DNA of 46,611 nucleotides from an uncultured Prevotellaceae bacterium (GCA_937915745.1 CALGGJ010000088.1:1-46611); one strand, 5' to 3'. Numbered from the stretch's first letter, positions 30,222 through 40,506 are shown. The notes: generated by a model not told the origin, from the sequence alone. Numbers and translations: made by a program.

Positions 30222-32561
30222 TCAGAATGGATATCCCACAGCAAAATGGAATCCGAGTCCGTCTTTGAATCGCTGAATGTTGTAATATCCACTCTTTCCT
30301 GTGTTGTATGGATTATGAATTCCGATACCCAGGTCGAGTCTGATGATGAGGAACTCGAGGTCATACCGAAATCCAAAGCCTGTACCAAGTGCTATCTGCT
30401 TGAGAAAACCGTCGGAGCCCAGCTCGCCCTCGGGATGTGAGTCGTTTTGGCGTAGCATCCACACGTTTCCTGCATCAAGGAACAATGCTCCGTAGAGGTT
30501 ACTCACCACAGGGAATCGATATTCCACATTGGCCTCAAGTTTGAAGTCGCCGGCCTGGTCGAGGTAGGTGCCGCGTCCTGCATAGTCGTGGTATCCTCCC
30601 GGACCTATTGAACGTGCAGCGAAGGCTCGTATGTCGTTGGCTCCGCCCACATAGAACAACTCGCTGTACGGAGCAATACTGCTGTTGCCATAACTCCATA
30701 TCACACCTGTGTAAAGGCGTGTTGCAAGCAGTGTGCGGTCGGTAAGCCGGTATTTGTGTCTGAGGTCGAGTGTCAATTTCATGAATTGTGAATACGGAGA
30801 ACTGAACAGGCGCTTGCCCTCCTGACCCCAACTCTTTCCACGTATGACATTGAACGTGTTGATGAGGTTTGCCGATTCTTTGGCAGAAATCTCGAGGAAG
30901 GTATTAAGGCGCCGGGTCTTATCCCAACTGTTATCGTAGGTCCAGGTGTATTGCATTGCAGGTATGAACTGGTCTTGCAGACTGATGAGCAATGCAGAGT
31001 TGTTGGCTGCAATGGAGTCGAACTTTTCGGTGGTATGTTCCAGACGGTCGTATGTGAGCGACAGTGGTACGAATCGGTGAGTGACAGAGTGGTGCGTCTG
31101 ATAATTGTAATCGGCCTCTATGTTCATAGACATCAGCCGGTAGTAGCCCGAGCGGTTGAGATGGTCGAAGTCGAACTTGAACGTGGTTGATACCGGATAG
31201 CGGAACCGTTTTTTATTTAGTTTGGGGAAGACGAGCCACGGATAGGAAACCGATGTCTCGATACCCGCATCGTATGAGTTTATCTGGTCTTGTCCTTTTA
31301 TGTTTTGTGAGCCTTTGGTTTGCCATTCGTAAGAACCCTTCAGCTTTACAGAGAATGTCTCTCCGTGTCCAAACGCGTTACGTTTGGAAATTGTCACTGC
31401 CGCGTTCGGCCCCACTTGCGAATTACTTTTCTGTGTTATATTGAATGCCAATTCAGCATCGATAGGTTGGTCCATCGACACATTCAGGCGTACATCGAGG
31501 GTGTCGCATGTGGCTGTTGTGTCGCGTGGTGTGCATGTGAGTTGCAGGTTTGAGAACACCTGCATGTTAGAGAGGTTTGTAAGTGTCTCGGATATTTTTG
31601 CTTGTGAGAACTCCTGCTCTCTCCAAAAGCGGAAATTGCGGAACACCACTCGCGGGCTGATTGGTGTCTTTGTTCCTGTCCATGCTATTTTGATGCCGCG
31701 CATGTCGGTTGAGTCGGTGAACAGGGTGGGTGAGGCAACACGGTTGTCCTGACCTATTTCACGTCCACGTATATATGCGCTGATGTTGCCGATATACCAC
31801 TTGTGTCGTGCCCGCTCGGGTGTATCGGGGTCTTGCATGACAAGCAGTTTCACGCGCGTCGGCACCATCATCGAGTCGGCATAGTAGTTGATGTAGTCGG
31901 AACGGTAGAAGTAGAAGCCGTTGTTGCGCAGCTCGTTGGTAATGCGGTCTTTCTCTGACTGCAGGTCAACCACACTGAACTGTTTGTCTTGTGCAATGAA
32001 TGACTCGTTTTGTGTTGCACGTATGATACTGTCGGGCAGTGTCGGGAATGCATATTTGATGCTATCGAGCAAGTATGGCTCTCCCAGTTTTATGTGGTAT
32101 GCTATCTTGGCTTTCTTCGGATTTGACTGCGTAATGATGTCGTAGCTTACTTTTCCTTGGAAATATCCGTAGTTCTGCAAGGTATTGGTAGCAACTTGCA
32201 CACGGGTCTCGGGGTTGACCATCTTGAGGGTGACAGGCGTTGTACTGAATGCCTTGAACATCCATTTCGAGAGTGCTGTGTTTTGGTTGTTTACAAACTT
32301 GTTGTATATCCACAGGCCTATTGGCAGGGGATTCCTCACCGACGAGCTGCCCATAAACGAGCCGTTTGGTTCGTATGCAAGTGCTGCATCCACTTCGGTC
32401 AGTGCCACACTTTCGGCAAAAGTGCCTTTCTTATCCTGGATGTCGGTCGATTTTATTCCAATGTACAGCACCTCGTCTTCCTGCAACCCGCTTGTGGTGG
32501 AACATGCACACAGGGTTGCGAGTATGGTGGCAAAAGTTATGTATGTAAGTTTTCCTTGCAT
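30222..32561 (-). CDS. tamL: TamL-type BamA-superfamily outer-membrane lipoprotein
   Basis: This 779-aa Omp85-family protein has a lipobox (LCAC, Cys20), POTRA-like domains over about 100-400 (YHIKLGEPYLLDSIKYAFP, QDKQFSVVDLQSEKDRITNE), and a C-terminal beta-barrel ending in Phe (HFAVGYPF). The barrel shows the superfamily hallmark of an RxxG-type loop in the VGGANDIRAFAARSIGPGGY region. Lipidated TamA relatives (TamL) paired with TamB are a Bacteroidota trait. Here it starts 30 nt after tamB. Likely part of an outer-membrane protein or lipid transport path. TamA-type is preferred over BamA because of tamB next door. Confidence 0.9.
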   Translation of the reverse strand: MQGKLTYITFATILATLCACSTTSGLQEDEVLYIGIKSTDIQDKKGTFAESVALTEVDAALAYEPNGSFMGSSSVRNPLPIGLWIYNKFVNNQNTALSKWMFKAFSTTPVTLKMVNPETRVQVATNTLQNYGYFQGKVSYDIITQSNPKKAKIAYHIKLGEPYLLDSIKYAFPTLPDSIIRATQNESFIAQDKQFSVVDLQSEKDRITNELRNNGFYFYRSDYINYYADSMMVPTRVKLLVMQDPDTPERARHKWYIGNISAYIRGREIGQDNRVASPTLFTDSTDMRGIKIAWTGTKTPISPRVVFRNFRFWREQEFSQAKISETLTNLSNMQVFSNLQLTCTPRDTTATCDTLDVRLNVSMDQPIDAELAFNITQKSNSQVGPNAAVTISKRNAFGHGETFSVKLKGSYEWQTKGSQNIKGQDQINSYDAGIETSVSYPWLVFPKLNKKRFRYPVSTTFKFDFDHLNRSGYYRLMSMNIEADYNYQTHHSVTHRFVPLSLTYDRLEHTTEKFDSIAANNSALLISLQDQFIPAMQYTWTYDNSWDKTRRLNTFLEISAKESANLINTFNVIRGKSWGQEGKRLFSSPYSQFMKLTLDLRHKYRLTDRTLLATRLYTGVIWSYGNSSIAPYSELFYVGGANDIRAFAARSIGPGGYHDYAGRGTYLDQAGDFKLEANVEYRFPVVSNLYGALFLDAGNVWMLRQNDSHPEGELGSDGFLKQIALGTGFGFRYDLEFLIIRLDLGIGIHNPYNTGKSGYYNIQRFKDGLGFHFAVGYPF

Positions 32562-32591
32562 CAGAGTTGCATTTGAGTCGTAATGATGAAT

Positions 32592-35500
32592 TTACTTTTT
32601 GTCGGCCGAATCGGTGTTGTTGGTGTCTGTCATCTTTTTCTTCCAGATGAACAGTTCGCTCAGGCTGTCGAGTTTTTTCCGAAGCAACACACCTGCGCCG
32701 TTTTCTACCAGTTCGCCCTCTATCAGGCTGTCGTAGTTCTTGTCGTGGAACAGTCGGATGTATTGTGTACCGCCCTTGTCGAGTCTCCATTCCAGCGATA
32801 CGTCGTCGATGTAGGCACCCGATTCGTTTTGTCCGTGGTTGCCGTCTGCATTGATACGTCCGCCGATTACCACGTTGAGCCGGTCGCTGAACAGTCGTTT
32901 GGTAAACTTGAATGAGTAGTCGGTTCGGGTGGTGCCGTCGTCGCGTTTTGTCTGTTCCATTCCTACGTTCATGTCAACATTGACGGCGGTACTTACTGCT
33001 TTGCCCGCGATGTTGTTTATTTCGTTTTGCAGGAAGCTGTTGAGTGCATTGGTGGTGCTGAATCCGCTTGAGTTGGAACTCGACAGATACATGCCGGTTG
33101 CCAGTAATGCCACTGCCAGTTTGTTTTTGTCTTCGGCTGTGAGTCCTGCCAGTTCGTTCTGTATCGTCATGTCTTCTGGTGCCTCAATGGTGAATTCGAG
33201 TCCCATGTTTTCGAGTGATCCCGTAATTTTCAGTCCCACATTGAACAAGACGCTGCGGCTCGACCCATCGGCATTGCTCACACTGGTCTTTGTCTGTTCG
33301 GTGGCTGCTATATTGAGCGTAGGGTTCATTGCCTCGCCTGTGAATTCCACATAGCTGCCTTTCTTCAATTCGAATGTCTTGAGCGGAATGACCGGCAGGG
33401 TATATTTCATCTCGCCTTCGTTCACCGTATATCGTCCGCGCACATTCAGTACGCCCTCGGGACTGTAGGTTGCCGTGATGCTTCCTCCGCCCTGCACATT
33501 GACATAACTTTGTTTGTCGGCACTGAATTCGCATCTCACTTGTGCTCCGTCTTCGATCTCGAGGTTTACCTGCATGTCGATTCCCATGAACGAGCGTGGT
33601 TCGATGGTGTGCGGGGCGGGTGGTTCGGAGAAATCGACGAATGTGACGATATCGTCGAGTCGGTAATCGACAGTGAGCGGGGTGTTGGTCATGATATACG
33701 TGATGTTGGTAGTGCTGAGCACGTTGATGAGTCCACGTATCTTCAAGTCGTCGGTTGTTCCGTTGACACGCGCGAAGAAGTCGCCGTTAAGTCGTCCGAA
33801 CAGTGCTGATTTGCGTGTGCGTGCTGCTTCAAATACAGGGAAGTTCTGTCCGTAGAGACTGAGGTTGATGCGCACATCGCTGAAGTCGGCGAAATCGACG
33901 TATCCGTTTATTGTGAGCGGATTATTGCCTGCACCGAATATTTTTATTTCGTTGAAGTTGAGGCGGCTGTCGTTGAATGTTATCGGTTCGTCGGCCACAG
34001 AGAGGTCGAGCGAATAGATTTCGCTATATACACGCATCGACTCAGGGAGCAATTCACCGTTCACGAGCAACGTGTCGGTTGGTCCGTGTACCATTATCAC
34101 TCCGTCCATCGTTCCGCTGAATGCACATATTTGGCCGGGCACAAAGGCTGATGCCATCGACAGTGGCAGGTTGTTCAGCATGATGCTGGTGTTAAGATAG
34201 TCGGGCGCAACCACGTTGTACGACCCGACGGCTGTTGCTATGTCGTAGTCGTCGCGATAGATGACGGTGGTGAAGTTGTGGCCGTCGTCGCCCACCGGGT
34301 TGTATGTGAATGTTGTCATGAGGTCGCCCAATGCCGAGCCCTCGTATGTGAATTGGTCGGCAGCAACGAGTCCATCGACAGCAAAGCCTATTGTGTCTTG
34401 CACATAGTGTGCGTTGACTTCGAGAGTTCCCGTCATCTGTGGTGCAAACGGCATGACTGCCAGCAAGCCTTCGAGGTCGAGGTTTTTGACCACAGCCTCT
34501 ATATCTTGCAGCTGGCTGTCGGCAGGGTTTGCAAGTAGCGATATGCTGCAGTTGTCGTCTTGCGATTGCATCAGTACGTCGGCAAACATGCGGTTGTGGC
34601 GGTGGAGTTCTATGTAGTTGCCTTCGTTTACGTCGAACGTGCTGTATCCTATCACGGGGTGTTCGGGGTATATGCTGAGGCGCAGCACGCTGTCGGCTTC
34701 GATTACCTCGCCTTCCAAGCCGAAGTCGAGGCCTTTGTCGCCATGACCGTCGAAGAATGTGAGTCGCACATTGCCGTTGTGTGGCGAGAGGAACCCGTCG
34801 ATGTATATGTTGAATGCTTTGGTGATTTCCTGTTTAGGGCATGATGCTCCGCCGTGGAAACTGATTTGTGTTGAGTCCTGATAGATATCGAAAAAGACTG
34901 TATCGACTTTTATCGAGTCGGATTTCAGGTTGTAGATGTGTGCGTTGCCTTGCAGGCCGTATTCCTGTGATGTGCGCAGGTTGGCTGCCACTTCTTTGTA
35001 GTCGTAGCCTTGCAGCCGTATGAATTTGCTGACTGGGTTCTGACTGCCTACACTGGCGCATAGTGTTGCCTCGGGCATGATTTGCTTGAGGTCGTTGATG
35101 TTGATGCTGTGTGTTTGTGCCTGCTGTTGTGCCAGGGTTGCCACACGCGTGTAGTCGTCAATCAGTTTCATGCAGTTTTGAGGTGCGTGCAGGTCGAAGT
35201 ACAGGTCGCTCATCTGCAGTGTGATGTCGGTTGAGTCGGCAGTGCTTTCGGCGTGCAGGTCAAACTCTTCGGTCACGAGGCTGTCGCCGTTGAGCACCAC
35301 TTCCACGCCTTCCACTTGTGCGTTCACGAGGAAGAGGTCGCCGTAGTTGCTGTGTGCCTCCAGCTCGCCATGTGTCGCATGCACGGTGAGTGGCTCGTCG
35401 GAGAGGCCGAGGGCAGCCATGTCGCTGAATGGCAGGTCGAGTGTCATCGAGGCATCGAGGCTGCGTCCGGTCATGAATCCATCGATGTTGCATTGTCCGA

Positions 35501-37226
35501 TGAGTCGTTCGTCGGCAAACACCATGTAGGCCTTGAGGTCTTGCAGTTTGAGCGTTGCGTCGGCTGTGGTGTTGTCGAGGTAGTACGTACCGAACGACAC
35601 GTGTTTCATGTCGAGCTGTGCGTCGGCCCATGTATGTTTCGAGTCGAAGTCGAATCCACAGCCACGGGCCTTGAGGTGTGCTGTCACGAAGCAGGTGTCG
35701 GGCAGTGGTATGAAGTCGCTTACAGGGAAGTGTGTCGCGGCAAGGTCTATCGAGTATGCGTCGTTGTTGGTGTTGTAGTTGGCTTTCAGCCGGGCCGTAG
35801 CTTTGCCGAGTCTCAATACGGCGTCTGCTATCAGTCTTCCGTCGGCCATCGATATGTTGCCGTCGATGTTCATGCCCCGTGGCAGTCTGAAGGCTTCGGA
35901 TGCATCGGCTGGCAGGAATCCCTTGATGAACTCGAGGTTGCCGCCACTCATCTTGAGCCGGCTGTCCAGGCCTATGTTGCCGTCGGGGTCGTCGAGGTTG
36001 GTGAGGGTTGCACTACCGCTTACTGCAAATGTGCCGTCGATGCTGGCGTCTATGTGTTCGACAACGAGGGTTTGCATGTTGCCGTATGCCATGAGGTCGA
36101 TATTGAGTTGGCGGTCGGGCCATGAGTGTCCGAACTGTTCATACACATCGGCCGAAAACTGTTGTATGTCGTGTTTGCCGGCATAGCCTCGCACATCTAT
36201 CTCCATCATGCCGGGGTTGGTGGTGTCGAAGGTGTTGAGGTCCATGGTCATGCCGAGGGTGAGGTCGGTCTCGGGGGTGCGTATATGAAAGCGGTCGAGA
36301 TAGAGCGTGGCAGAGTCCATGAGCAGTATTCCGCCCGACTCTGTCAGGCTGATTCCGCTGCGTTCGGTGGCTGTGAGGTTGGCGATACCCACGTAGAGGT
36401 CGCCATTTGCCATGAACGACAGCGAGTCGATACTGAGTTCTGTGTCGTCGAGGGTTATGTGGTTGGGGTCGAAACCTATGGCCGGTGCGGCGCGTCCTAT
36501 GTCGTAGCTCACTTTCGAGCCGGTGGCGTGAAGCGGACCTACGTAGTAGTTGCCGTTAGCCAGGTCGAGCCTGCAGGCCATGCGGCTGTGGTCGAAGTAT
36601 GTGCTCACATACATGCTGTCGGCACTTGGTGGCAGGTCGAGGTCGAGTCGGGTCTTGTCGATTGTGATATCAGCCATATTGACAGTGCTGATGAAGCCAG
36701 GTTCGTCGTCAGCAACAGGTTCCTCGGCCACTGAGTCGGCGAGGATGAGGTGCAGCTGTGAGTTGGCAAGGGCTATGTGTGGTATGTTTATCTTCCCACT
36801 CAGAAGATCCAGGCTTATGTCGCCCGTATGCAGTCCGCCTATACGGCCGTCGATAGTCAGGGCGTCAATCATGTCGAGGGTGTTGAGGCGTGTACCCACG
36901 AGGGCTGCGGTGTCAATCGCCACCTCGCCCTTAAACAACGGCAGCACCTCGACGTCGAGCACCATCTGCTGCATGTCGAGCAGGGTGTCGGTAGGGCTGA
37001 TGGCTCTCACTCCGCCTATGCTGAGGTTCAGCGGAAAGCGCAGACGGAAGTGGTCAACACTCACATCCACTCCGGTATCGGCCGAAAGACGTTCGGCTGC
37101 ACGGTTCACGGCCCATTGCTGGACCGGAGGCAGGTAGAGCACGATGGTAAGCAACACAACAAGGGCGAGCGGTACTGATACCACCCATCCCAACGTCTTC
37201 ATCGTCGTCTTTAACTTTTGTGTCAT
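32592..37226 (-). CDS. tamB: TamB-like translocation/assembly module, inner membrane
   Basis: The 1544-aa protein has a single N-terminal membrane anchor (LGWVVSVPLALVVLLTIVLY), an AsmA-like N-terminal segment, and a long beta-taco body. It ends with the DUF490/TamB C-terminal domain (about 1200-1480; FTIEAPEDMTIQNELAG, AVALLATGMYLS). TamB bridges the periplasm and carries lipid or helps membrane-protein assembly with its Omp85 partner, here TamL. A strong promoter is at 37264-37294 and gives a leader of about 31 nt. Longer than E. coli TamB (1259 aa), as usual for this phylum. Confidence 0.95.
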   Translation of the reverse strand: MTQKLKTTMKTLGWVVSVPLALVVLLTIVLYLPPVQQWAVNRAAERLSADTGVDVSVDHFRLRFPLNLSIGGVRAISPTDTLLDMQQMVLDVEVLPLFKGEVAIDTAALVGTRLNTLDMIDALTIDGRIGGLHTGDISLDLLSGKINIPHIALANSQLHLILADSVAEEPVADDEPGFISTVNMADITIDKTRLDLDLPPSADSMYVSTYFDHSRMACRLDLANGNYYVGPLHATGSKVSYDIGRAAPAIGFDPNHITLDDTELSIDSLSFMANGDLYVGIANLTATERSGISLTESGGILLMDSATLYLDRFHIRTPETDLTLGMTMDLNTFDTTNPGMMEIDVRGYAGKHDIQQFSADVYEQFGHSWPDRQLNIDLMAYGNMQTLVVEHIDASIDGTFAVSGSATLTNLDDPDGNIGLDSRLKMSGGNLEFIKGFLPADASEAFRLPRGMNIDGNISMADGRLIADAVLRLGKATARLKANYNTNNDAYSIDLAATHFPVSDFIPLPDTCFVTAHLKARGCGFDFDSKHTWADAQLDMKHVSFGTYYLDNTTADATLKLQDLKAYMVFADERLIGQCNIDGFMTGRSLDASMTLDLPFSDMAALGLSDEPLTVHATHGELEAHSNYGDLFLVNAQVEGVEVVLNGDSLVTEEFDLHAESTADSTDITLQMSDLYFDLHAPQNCMKLIDDYTRVATLAQQQAQTHSININDLKQIMPEATLCASVGSQNPVSKFIRLQGYDYKEVAANLRTSQEYGLQGNAHIYNLKSDSIKVDTVFFDIYQDSTQISFHGGASCPKQEITKAFNIYIDGFLSPHNGNVRLTFFDGHGDKGLDFGLEGEVIEADSVLRLSIYPEHPVIGYSTFDVNEGNYIELHRHNRMFADVLMQSQDDNCSISLLANPADSQLQDIEAVVKNLDLEGLLAVMPFAPQMTGTLEVNAHYVQDTIGFAVDGLVAADQFTYEGSALGDLMTTFTYNPVGDDGHNFTTVIYRDDYDIATAVGSYNVVAPDYLNTSIMLNNLPLSMASAFVPGQICAFSGTMDGVIMVHGPTDTLLVNGELLPESMRVYSEIYSLDLSVADEPITFNDSRLNFNEIKIFGAGNNPLTINGYVDFADFSDVRINLSLYGQNFPVFEAARTRKSALFGRLNGDFFARVNGTTDDLKIRGLINVLSTTNITYIMTNTPLTVDYRLDDIVTFVDFSEPPAPHTIEPRSFMGIDMQVNLEIEDGAQVRCEFSADKQSYVNVQGGGSITATYSPEGVLNVRGRYTVNEGEMKYTLPVIPLKTFELKKGSYVEFTGEAMNPTLNIAATEQTKTSVSNADGSSRSVLFNVGLKITGSLENMGLEFTIEAPEDMTIQNELAGLTAEDKNKLAVALLATGMYLSSSNSSGFSTTNALNSFLQNEINNIAGKAVSTAVNVDMNVGMEQTKRDDGTTRTDYSFKFTKRLFSDRLNVVIGGRINADGNHGQNESGAYIDDVSLEWRLDKGGTQYIRLFHDKNYDSLIEGELVENGAGVLLRKKLDSLSELFIWKKKMTDTNNTDSADKK

Positions 37227-37263
37227 TTTCTACAGCCTTGTACCAACTGCCGATTTCTGCCCA

Positions 37264-37294
37264 CAAAGGTACGCATTAATACCGACACAACAAA
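37264..37294 (-). promoter_or_regulatory. sigma-AB-type promoter of tamB-tamL
   Basis: Minus strand: TTTG (37294-37291), 19 nt, TACCTTTG (37271-37264). Expected start near 37257, 31 nt before the ATG at 37226. Confidence 0.8.
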
Positions 37295-37413
37295 ATAATA
37301 CAATTATTTTCCGCTGCAAGAGTGGCGTAAAAATGAAAAAAACGGTCGGAAAATGCGATTTCTGCCGAATTCCGCATGGAAGGCAACGGGGCAGGACTCT
37401 GCACCCTTTGTTT

Positions 37414-37501
37414 TGTGAGTGCGCTCTCTCGGCCCCGAGACTGCGCGCTCATGACGCCGAGAGTACGCACTCGCAAGGACGAGAGTGCGCACTCGCAAAC
37501 A
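37414..37501. repeat. array B: four 22-bp units related to array A
   Basis: Units at 37414-37435, 37436-37457, 37458-37479 and 37480-37501 share CGAGAGTGCGCACTCGC or variants. The unit length, copy number and GAGTGCGC core match array A at 12397-12484. In reverse complement unit 2 carries CATGAGCGCGCAGTC, nearly identical to the start of array A. As in array A, it lies between two divergent promoters (tamB and rsfS). The rest of the 433-bp gap 37227-37659 holds those promoters and no gene. Confidence 0.9.
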
Positions 37502-37610
37502 GGGACACAACCACATCTCCGGCATCATGGCCGTTGTCACCTGCCAAGTCGTTTTTGGGCATCGAACGGCCATAGGCACTACAAATGTGTGAAAATAAAT
37601 TTGAATTTAT

Positions 37611-37641
37611 TTTGAATTTACACTCTATTTCCGTATCTTTG
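37611..37641 (+). promoter_or_regulatory. sigma-AB-type promoter of rsfS-ftsH-cdsA
   Basis: TTTG (37611-37614), 19 nt, TATCTTTG (37634-37641). Expected start near 37648, about 12 nt before the ATG at 37660. Confidence 0.8.
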
Positions 37642-37659
37642 CAGGAAATTTGCACTTGA

Positions 37660-38028
37660 ATGAAAGAACTGAACAACGAATTGAAGGCAATAGCTGAAGG
37701 CATAGACGACAAGAAGGGTCACGGGACGAAAGTGATTGACCTCCGCAGATGTGGCGACACAATATGCCGCTACCTTGTGATATGCGAGGGCAACACCCCG
37801 ACACAAGTCCACGCCATAGCCGAAGGTATAGGCAACAAGATGAGAGAGCTGTGCGACGAGCGTCCACTGGCCGTGGAGGGAATGCGCCACTGCCTGTGGG
37901 TAGCCATGGACTATGCCGACATCATGGTACACATCTTCGTACCCGACAGCCGGCAGTTCTACGACCTGGACCACCTGTGGGAGGACGGAGAAATAGTGAT
38001 GGAAGAAAAACAAGACGACAGACGATGA
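37660..38028 (+). CDS. rsfS: ribosome silencing factor RsfS
   Basis: The 122-aa product of the Iojap/YbeB family binds uL14 and keeps the subunits apart when growth slows. Family motifs VIDLRRCGDTICRYLVICEG, TPTQVHAIAEGI, and HCLWVAMDYADIMVHIF with FYDLDHLW are present. It leads the operon rsfS-ftsH-cdsA-DUF349 and ends with an ATGA overlap with ftsH. Full length. Confidence 0.96.
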   Translation: MKELNNELKAIAEGIDDKKGHGTKVIDLRRCGDTICRYLVICEGNTPTQVHAIAEGIGNKMRELCDERPLAVEGMRHCLWVAMDYADIMVHIFVPDSRQFYDLDHLWEDGEIVMEEKQDDRR

Positions 38029-40478
38029 CAAACAGAAAGACTACAAATACAGGACAGAAAAACAGTCAGCAGGCAGGACAAAACCGCCGTCCACGCCTCA
38101 ACTTGGGATGGCTCTATCTGCTGGTATTTGCCGCGGTGGCATACATATTCTTTTCAAAATCAGGAAACACACAGCAGAAACAACTGTCTTATACCGACTT
38201 CCAGGCCTGCCTGGACAGCGGCTACGTGAAGGAAATACTGGTGAACAAAGACAACCTGACACTGAAATTCGCCATATCGGCCGACGGCGAGCGCTACATC
38301 TACGGCGACGTAGCTACCGAACCGACCACACACCGTGTGCCACAGGTCGAATTCGGCTCGCTCACCAACCTTGAACAGCATGTTGACTCGGCAAAGGCAA
38401 ACGGACGGTTCGACGGGAAACTGAGCTACGAGCGCGACGACAACATACTGTGGAACATACTGCTGCAAGCGGCACCAATCGTCTTACTCATCGTCTTCTG
38501 GTTCTTCATAATGAACCGCATGGGAGGCGGAGGAATAGGGGGAGGCATATTCAGTTTCGGCAAATCGAAAGCCAAACTGTTTGAACAGGATGAAGGCAAG
38601 GACCGAATCACATTCAAAGACGTAGCCGGACAGACCGAAGCTAAACGCGAAGTGCACGAAATAGTGGATTTCCTTAAGAACCCTGCCAAATACACCGAAC
38701 TGGGCGGCAAGATACCAAAGGGTGCACTGCTCGTCGGACCTCCGGGAACAGGAAAGACACTGCTGGCCAAAGCCGTGGCAGGAGAAGCCGAAGTACCTTT
38801 CTTCTCGATGTCGGGCAGCGACTTCGTCGAAATGTTTGTGGGAGTAGGTGCCAGCCGTGTGCGCGACCTCTTCCAACAAGCAAAAGAAAAATCACCATGC
38901 ATCATCTTCATCGACGAAATCGACGCCATCGGACGGGCACGAGCCAACCGGGTGAACACAGGGGGTAACGACGAACGCGAAAACACCCTCAACCAACTGC
39001 TCACCGAAATGGACGGATTCGGAACCAACAGCGGAATCATAATACTCGCTGCAACCAACAGAGCCGACATACTCGACAAGGCACTCCTGCGAGCAGGACG
39101 ATTCGACCGACAGATACACGTCGATTTGCCCGACCTCAACGAACGCAAAGCAATATTCAACGTACACCTGCGACCGGTGAAGATAGACGAAACCGTAGAT
39201 GTAGATACACTGGCACGACAAACACCCGGATTCTCGGGGGCAGATATAGCCAACGTGTGCAACGAGGCCGCTCTCATCGCTGCGCGCTCGGGTTCTACAT
39301 GGGTCAACAAACAATGTTTCCTCGATGCCGTTGACCGAATAATCGGCGGACTTGAAAAGAAATCGAAAGTGATGACCAACGCCGAAAAACGAGCTATAGC
39401 ACTGCACGAAGCAGGACATGCCACGATAAGCTGGTTCTGCCAGTACGCCAACCCGCTCGTCAAAGTCACAATCGTGCCGCGCGGACAAGCACTGGGAGCT
39501 GCATGGTACATGCCCGAAGAACGACAAATAACCACCAAGGAGGAAATACTCGACGAGATATGTGCCACACTCGGCGGACGAGCTGCTGAAGAACTATGCA
39601 TCGGACGTATATCGACCGGAGCCATGAACGACCTCGAGAAAGTAACTAAACGAGCATACGGAATGGTGGCATACGCCGGCATGAGCGACTCTCTGCCAAA
39701 CCTCTGCTACTACAACAACGACGAATACTCCTTCTCCAAACCATACAGCGAGCACACCGCGGAACTAATCGACAAGGAGGTGAAACAACTCATTGCCGAG
39801 CAATACGCACGAGCCAAACAAATACTCGAACAACACAAAGACGGACATGCACAACTCGCACAACTGCTCATCGACCGCGAAGTGATATATGCCGAAGACG
39901 TTGAACGTATCTTCGGCAAACGACCTTGGGTGTCGCGCACGGAAGAAATTCTCGCAGCAAATGCCGAAGACAACAAGAAAAACGACGACATGATGGACCA
40001 CAACGCCGAAAACGAAGAGTTCATACGCAAGAAGATAGTCGATGCAGTGCTCGAAAAAGCCAAGAACGGAGAACCGGCCAAACCGCAGAAAACAAAAAAC
40101 GACAGGCCTGAAACCACCGCAGAAAACGAGGCAAAGGACCCGAAACCCTTTCAAGAACTGAAAGTGACCACCTTCGAGGCTACCGTAACCCATACCACCG
40201 GCGCACCGGTTGCGGCAGAACCGACAGCACAAACCACCGGACCGACTGCACAGACAGCCGAAACCCCCTCAACCACCGAAACAAAAACGACCGACAATAC
40301 TGCCGATGCAGGGCAGGTACAACAAACAACCGACGTAGCGCCCGACGATATGGAACCATTCGAACTGCTTGACGAACTGCCCATGACCGCGTCGGAGACA
40401 AGGCCAAGGCACAAAAAGCAGTCGAAGAATAAAACGATACCACCATCATCACAGGAGAATACGTTGTTCGGATGGTGA
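38025..40478 (+). CDS. ftsH: ATP-dependent zinc metalloprotease FtsH
   Basis: The 817-aa membrane AAA+ protease degrades misfolded membrane proteins. TM1 is at about 27-43, a periplasmic loop follows, and TM2 is at about 146-164. Walker A is GPPGTGKT (238-245), Walker B IIFIDEID (293-300), and the zinc site is HEAGH (461-465) with Asp536 as third ligand. The core ends near 660. A tail of about 150 residues, charged then Thr/Pro/Ala-rich (EPTAQTTGPTAQTAETPSTT), goes beyond the usual 610-650 length. The ATG overlaps the rsfS stop; an upstream in-frame ATG at 37749 lies inside rsfS and is rejected. CdsA follows after 28 nt. Confidence 0.97.
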   Translation: MTNRKTTNTGQKNSQQAGQNRRPRLNLGWLYLLVFAAVAYIFFSKSGNTQQKQLSYTDFQACLDSGYVKEILVNKDNLTLKFAISADGERYIYGDVATEPTTHRVPQVEFGSLTNLEQHVDSAKANGRFDGKLSYERDDNILWNILLQAAPIVLLIVFWFFIMNRMGGGGIGGGIFSFGKSKAKLFEQDEGKDRITFKDVAGQTEAKREVHEIVDFLKNPAKYTELGGKIPKGALLVGPPGTGKTLLAKAVAGEAEVPFFSMSGSDFVEMFVGVGASRVRDLFQQAKEKSPCIIFIDEIDAIGRARANRVNTGGNDERENTLNQLLTEMDGFGTNSGIIILAATNRADILDKALLRAGRFDRQIHVDLPDLNERKAIFNVHLRPVKIDETVDVDTLARQTPGFSGADIANVCNEAALIAARSGSTWVNKQCFLDAVDRIIGGLEKKSKVMTNAEKRAIALHEAGHATISWFCQYANPLVKVTIVPRGQALGAAWYMPEERQITTKEEILDEICATLGGRAAEELCIGRISTGAMNDLEKVTKRAYGMVAYAGMSDSLPNLCYYNNDEYSFSKPYSEHTAELIDKEVKQLIAEQYARAKQILEQHKDGHAQLAQLLIDREVIYAEDVERIFGKRPWVSRTEEILAANAEDNKKNDDMMDHNAENEEFIRKKIVDAVLEKAKNGEPAKPQKTKNDRPETTAENEAKDPKPFQELKVTTFEATVTHTTGAPVAAEPTAQTTGPTAQTAETPSTTETKTTDNTADAGQVQQTTDVAPDDMEPFELLDELPMTASETRPRHKKQSKNKTIPPSSQENTLFGW

Positions 40479-40506
40479 CAGGCACAGCCGACACAACCCA
40501 TAAGGA

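Noticed and set aside
37749..38024. Longer FtsH start at 37749
   Set aside because: This segment lies inside rsfS in another frame, and the MTNRKTTN start with an ATGA overlap is the natural one.
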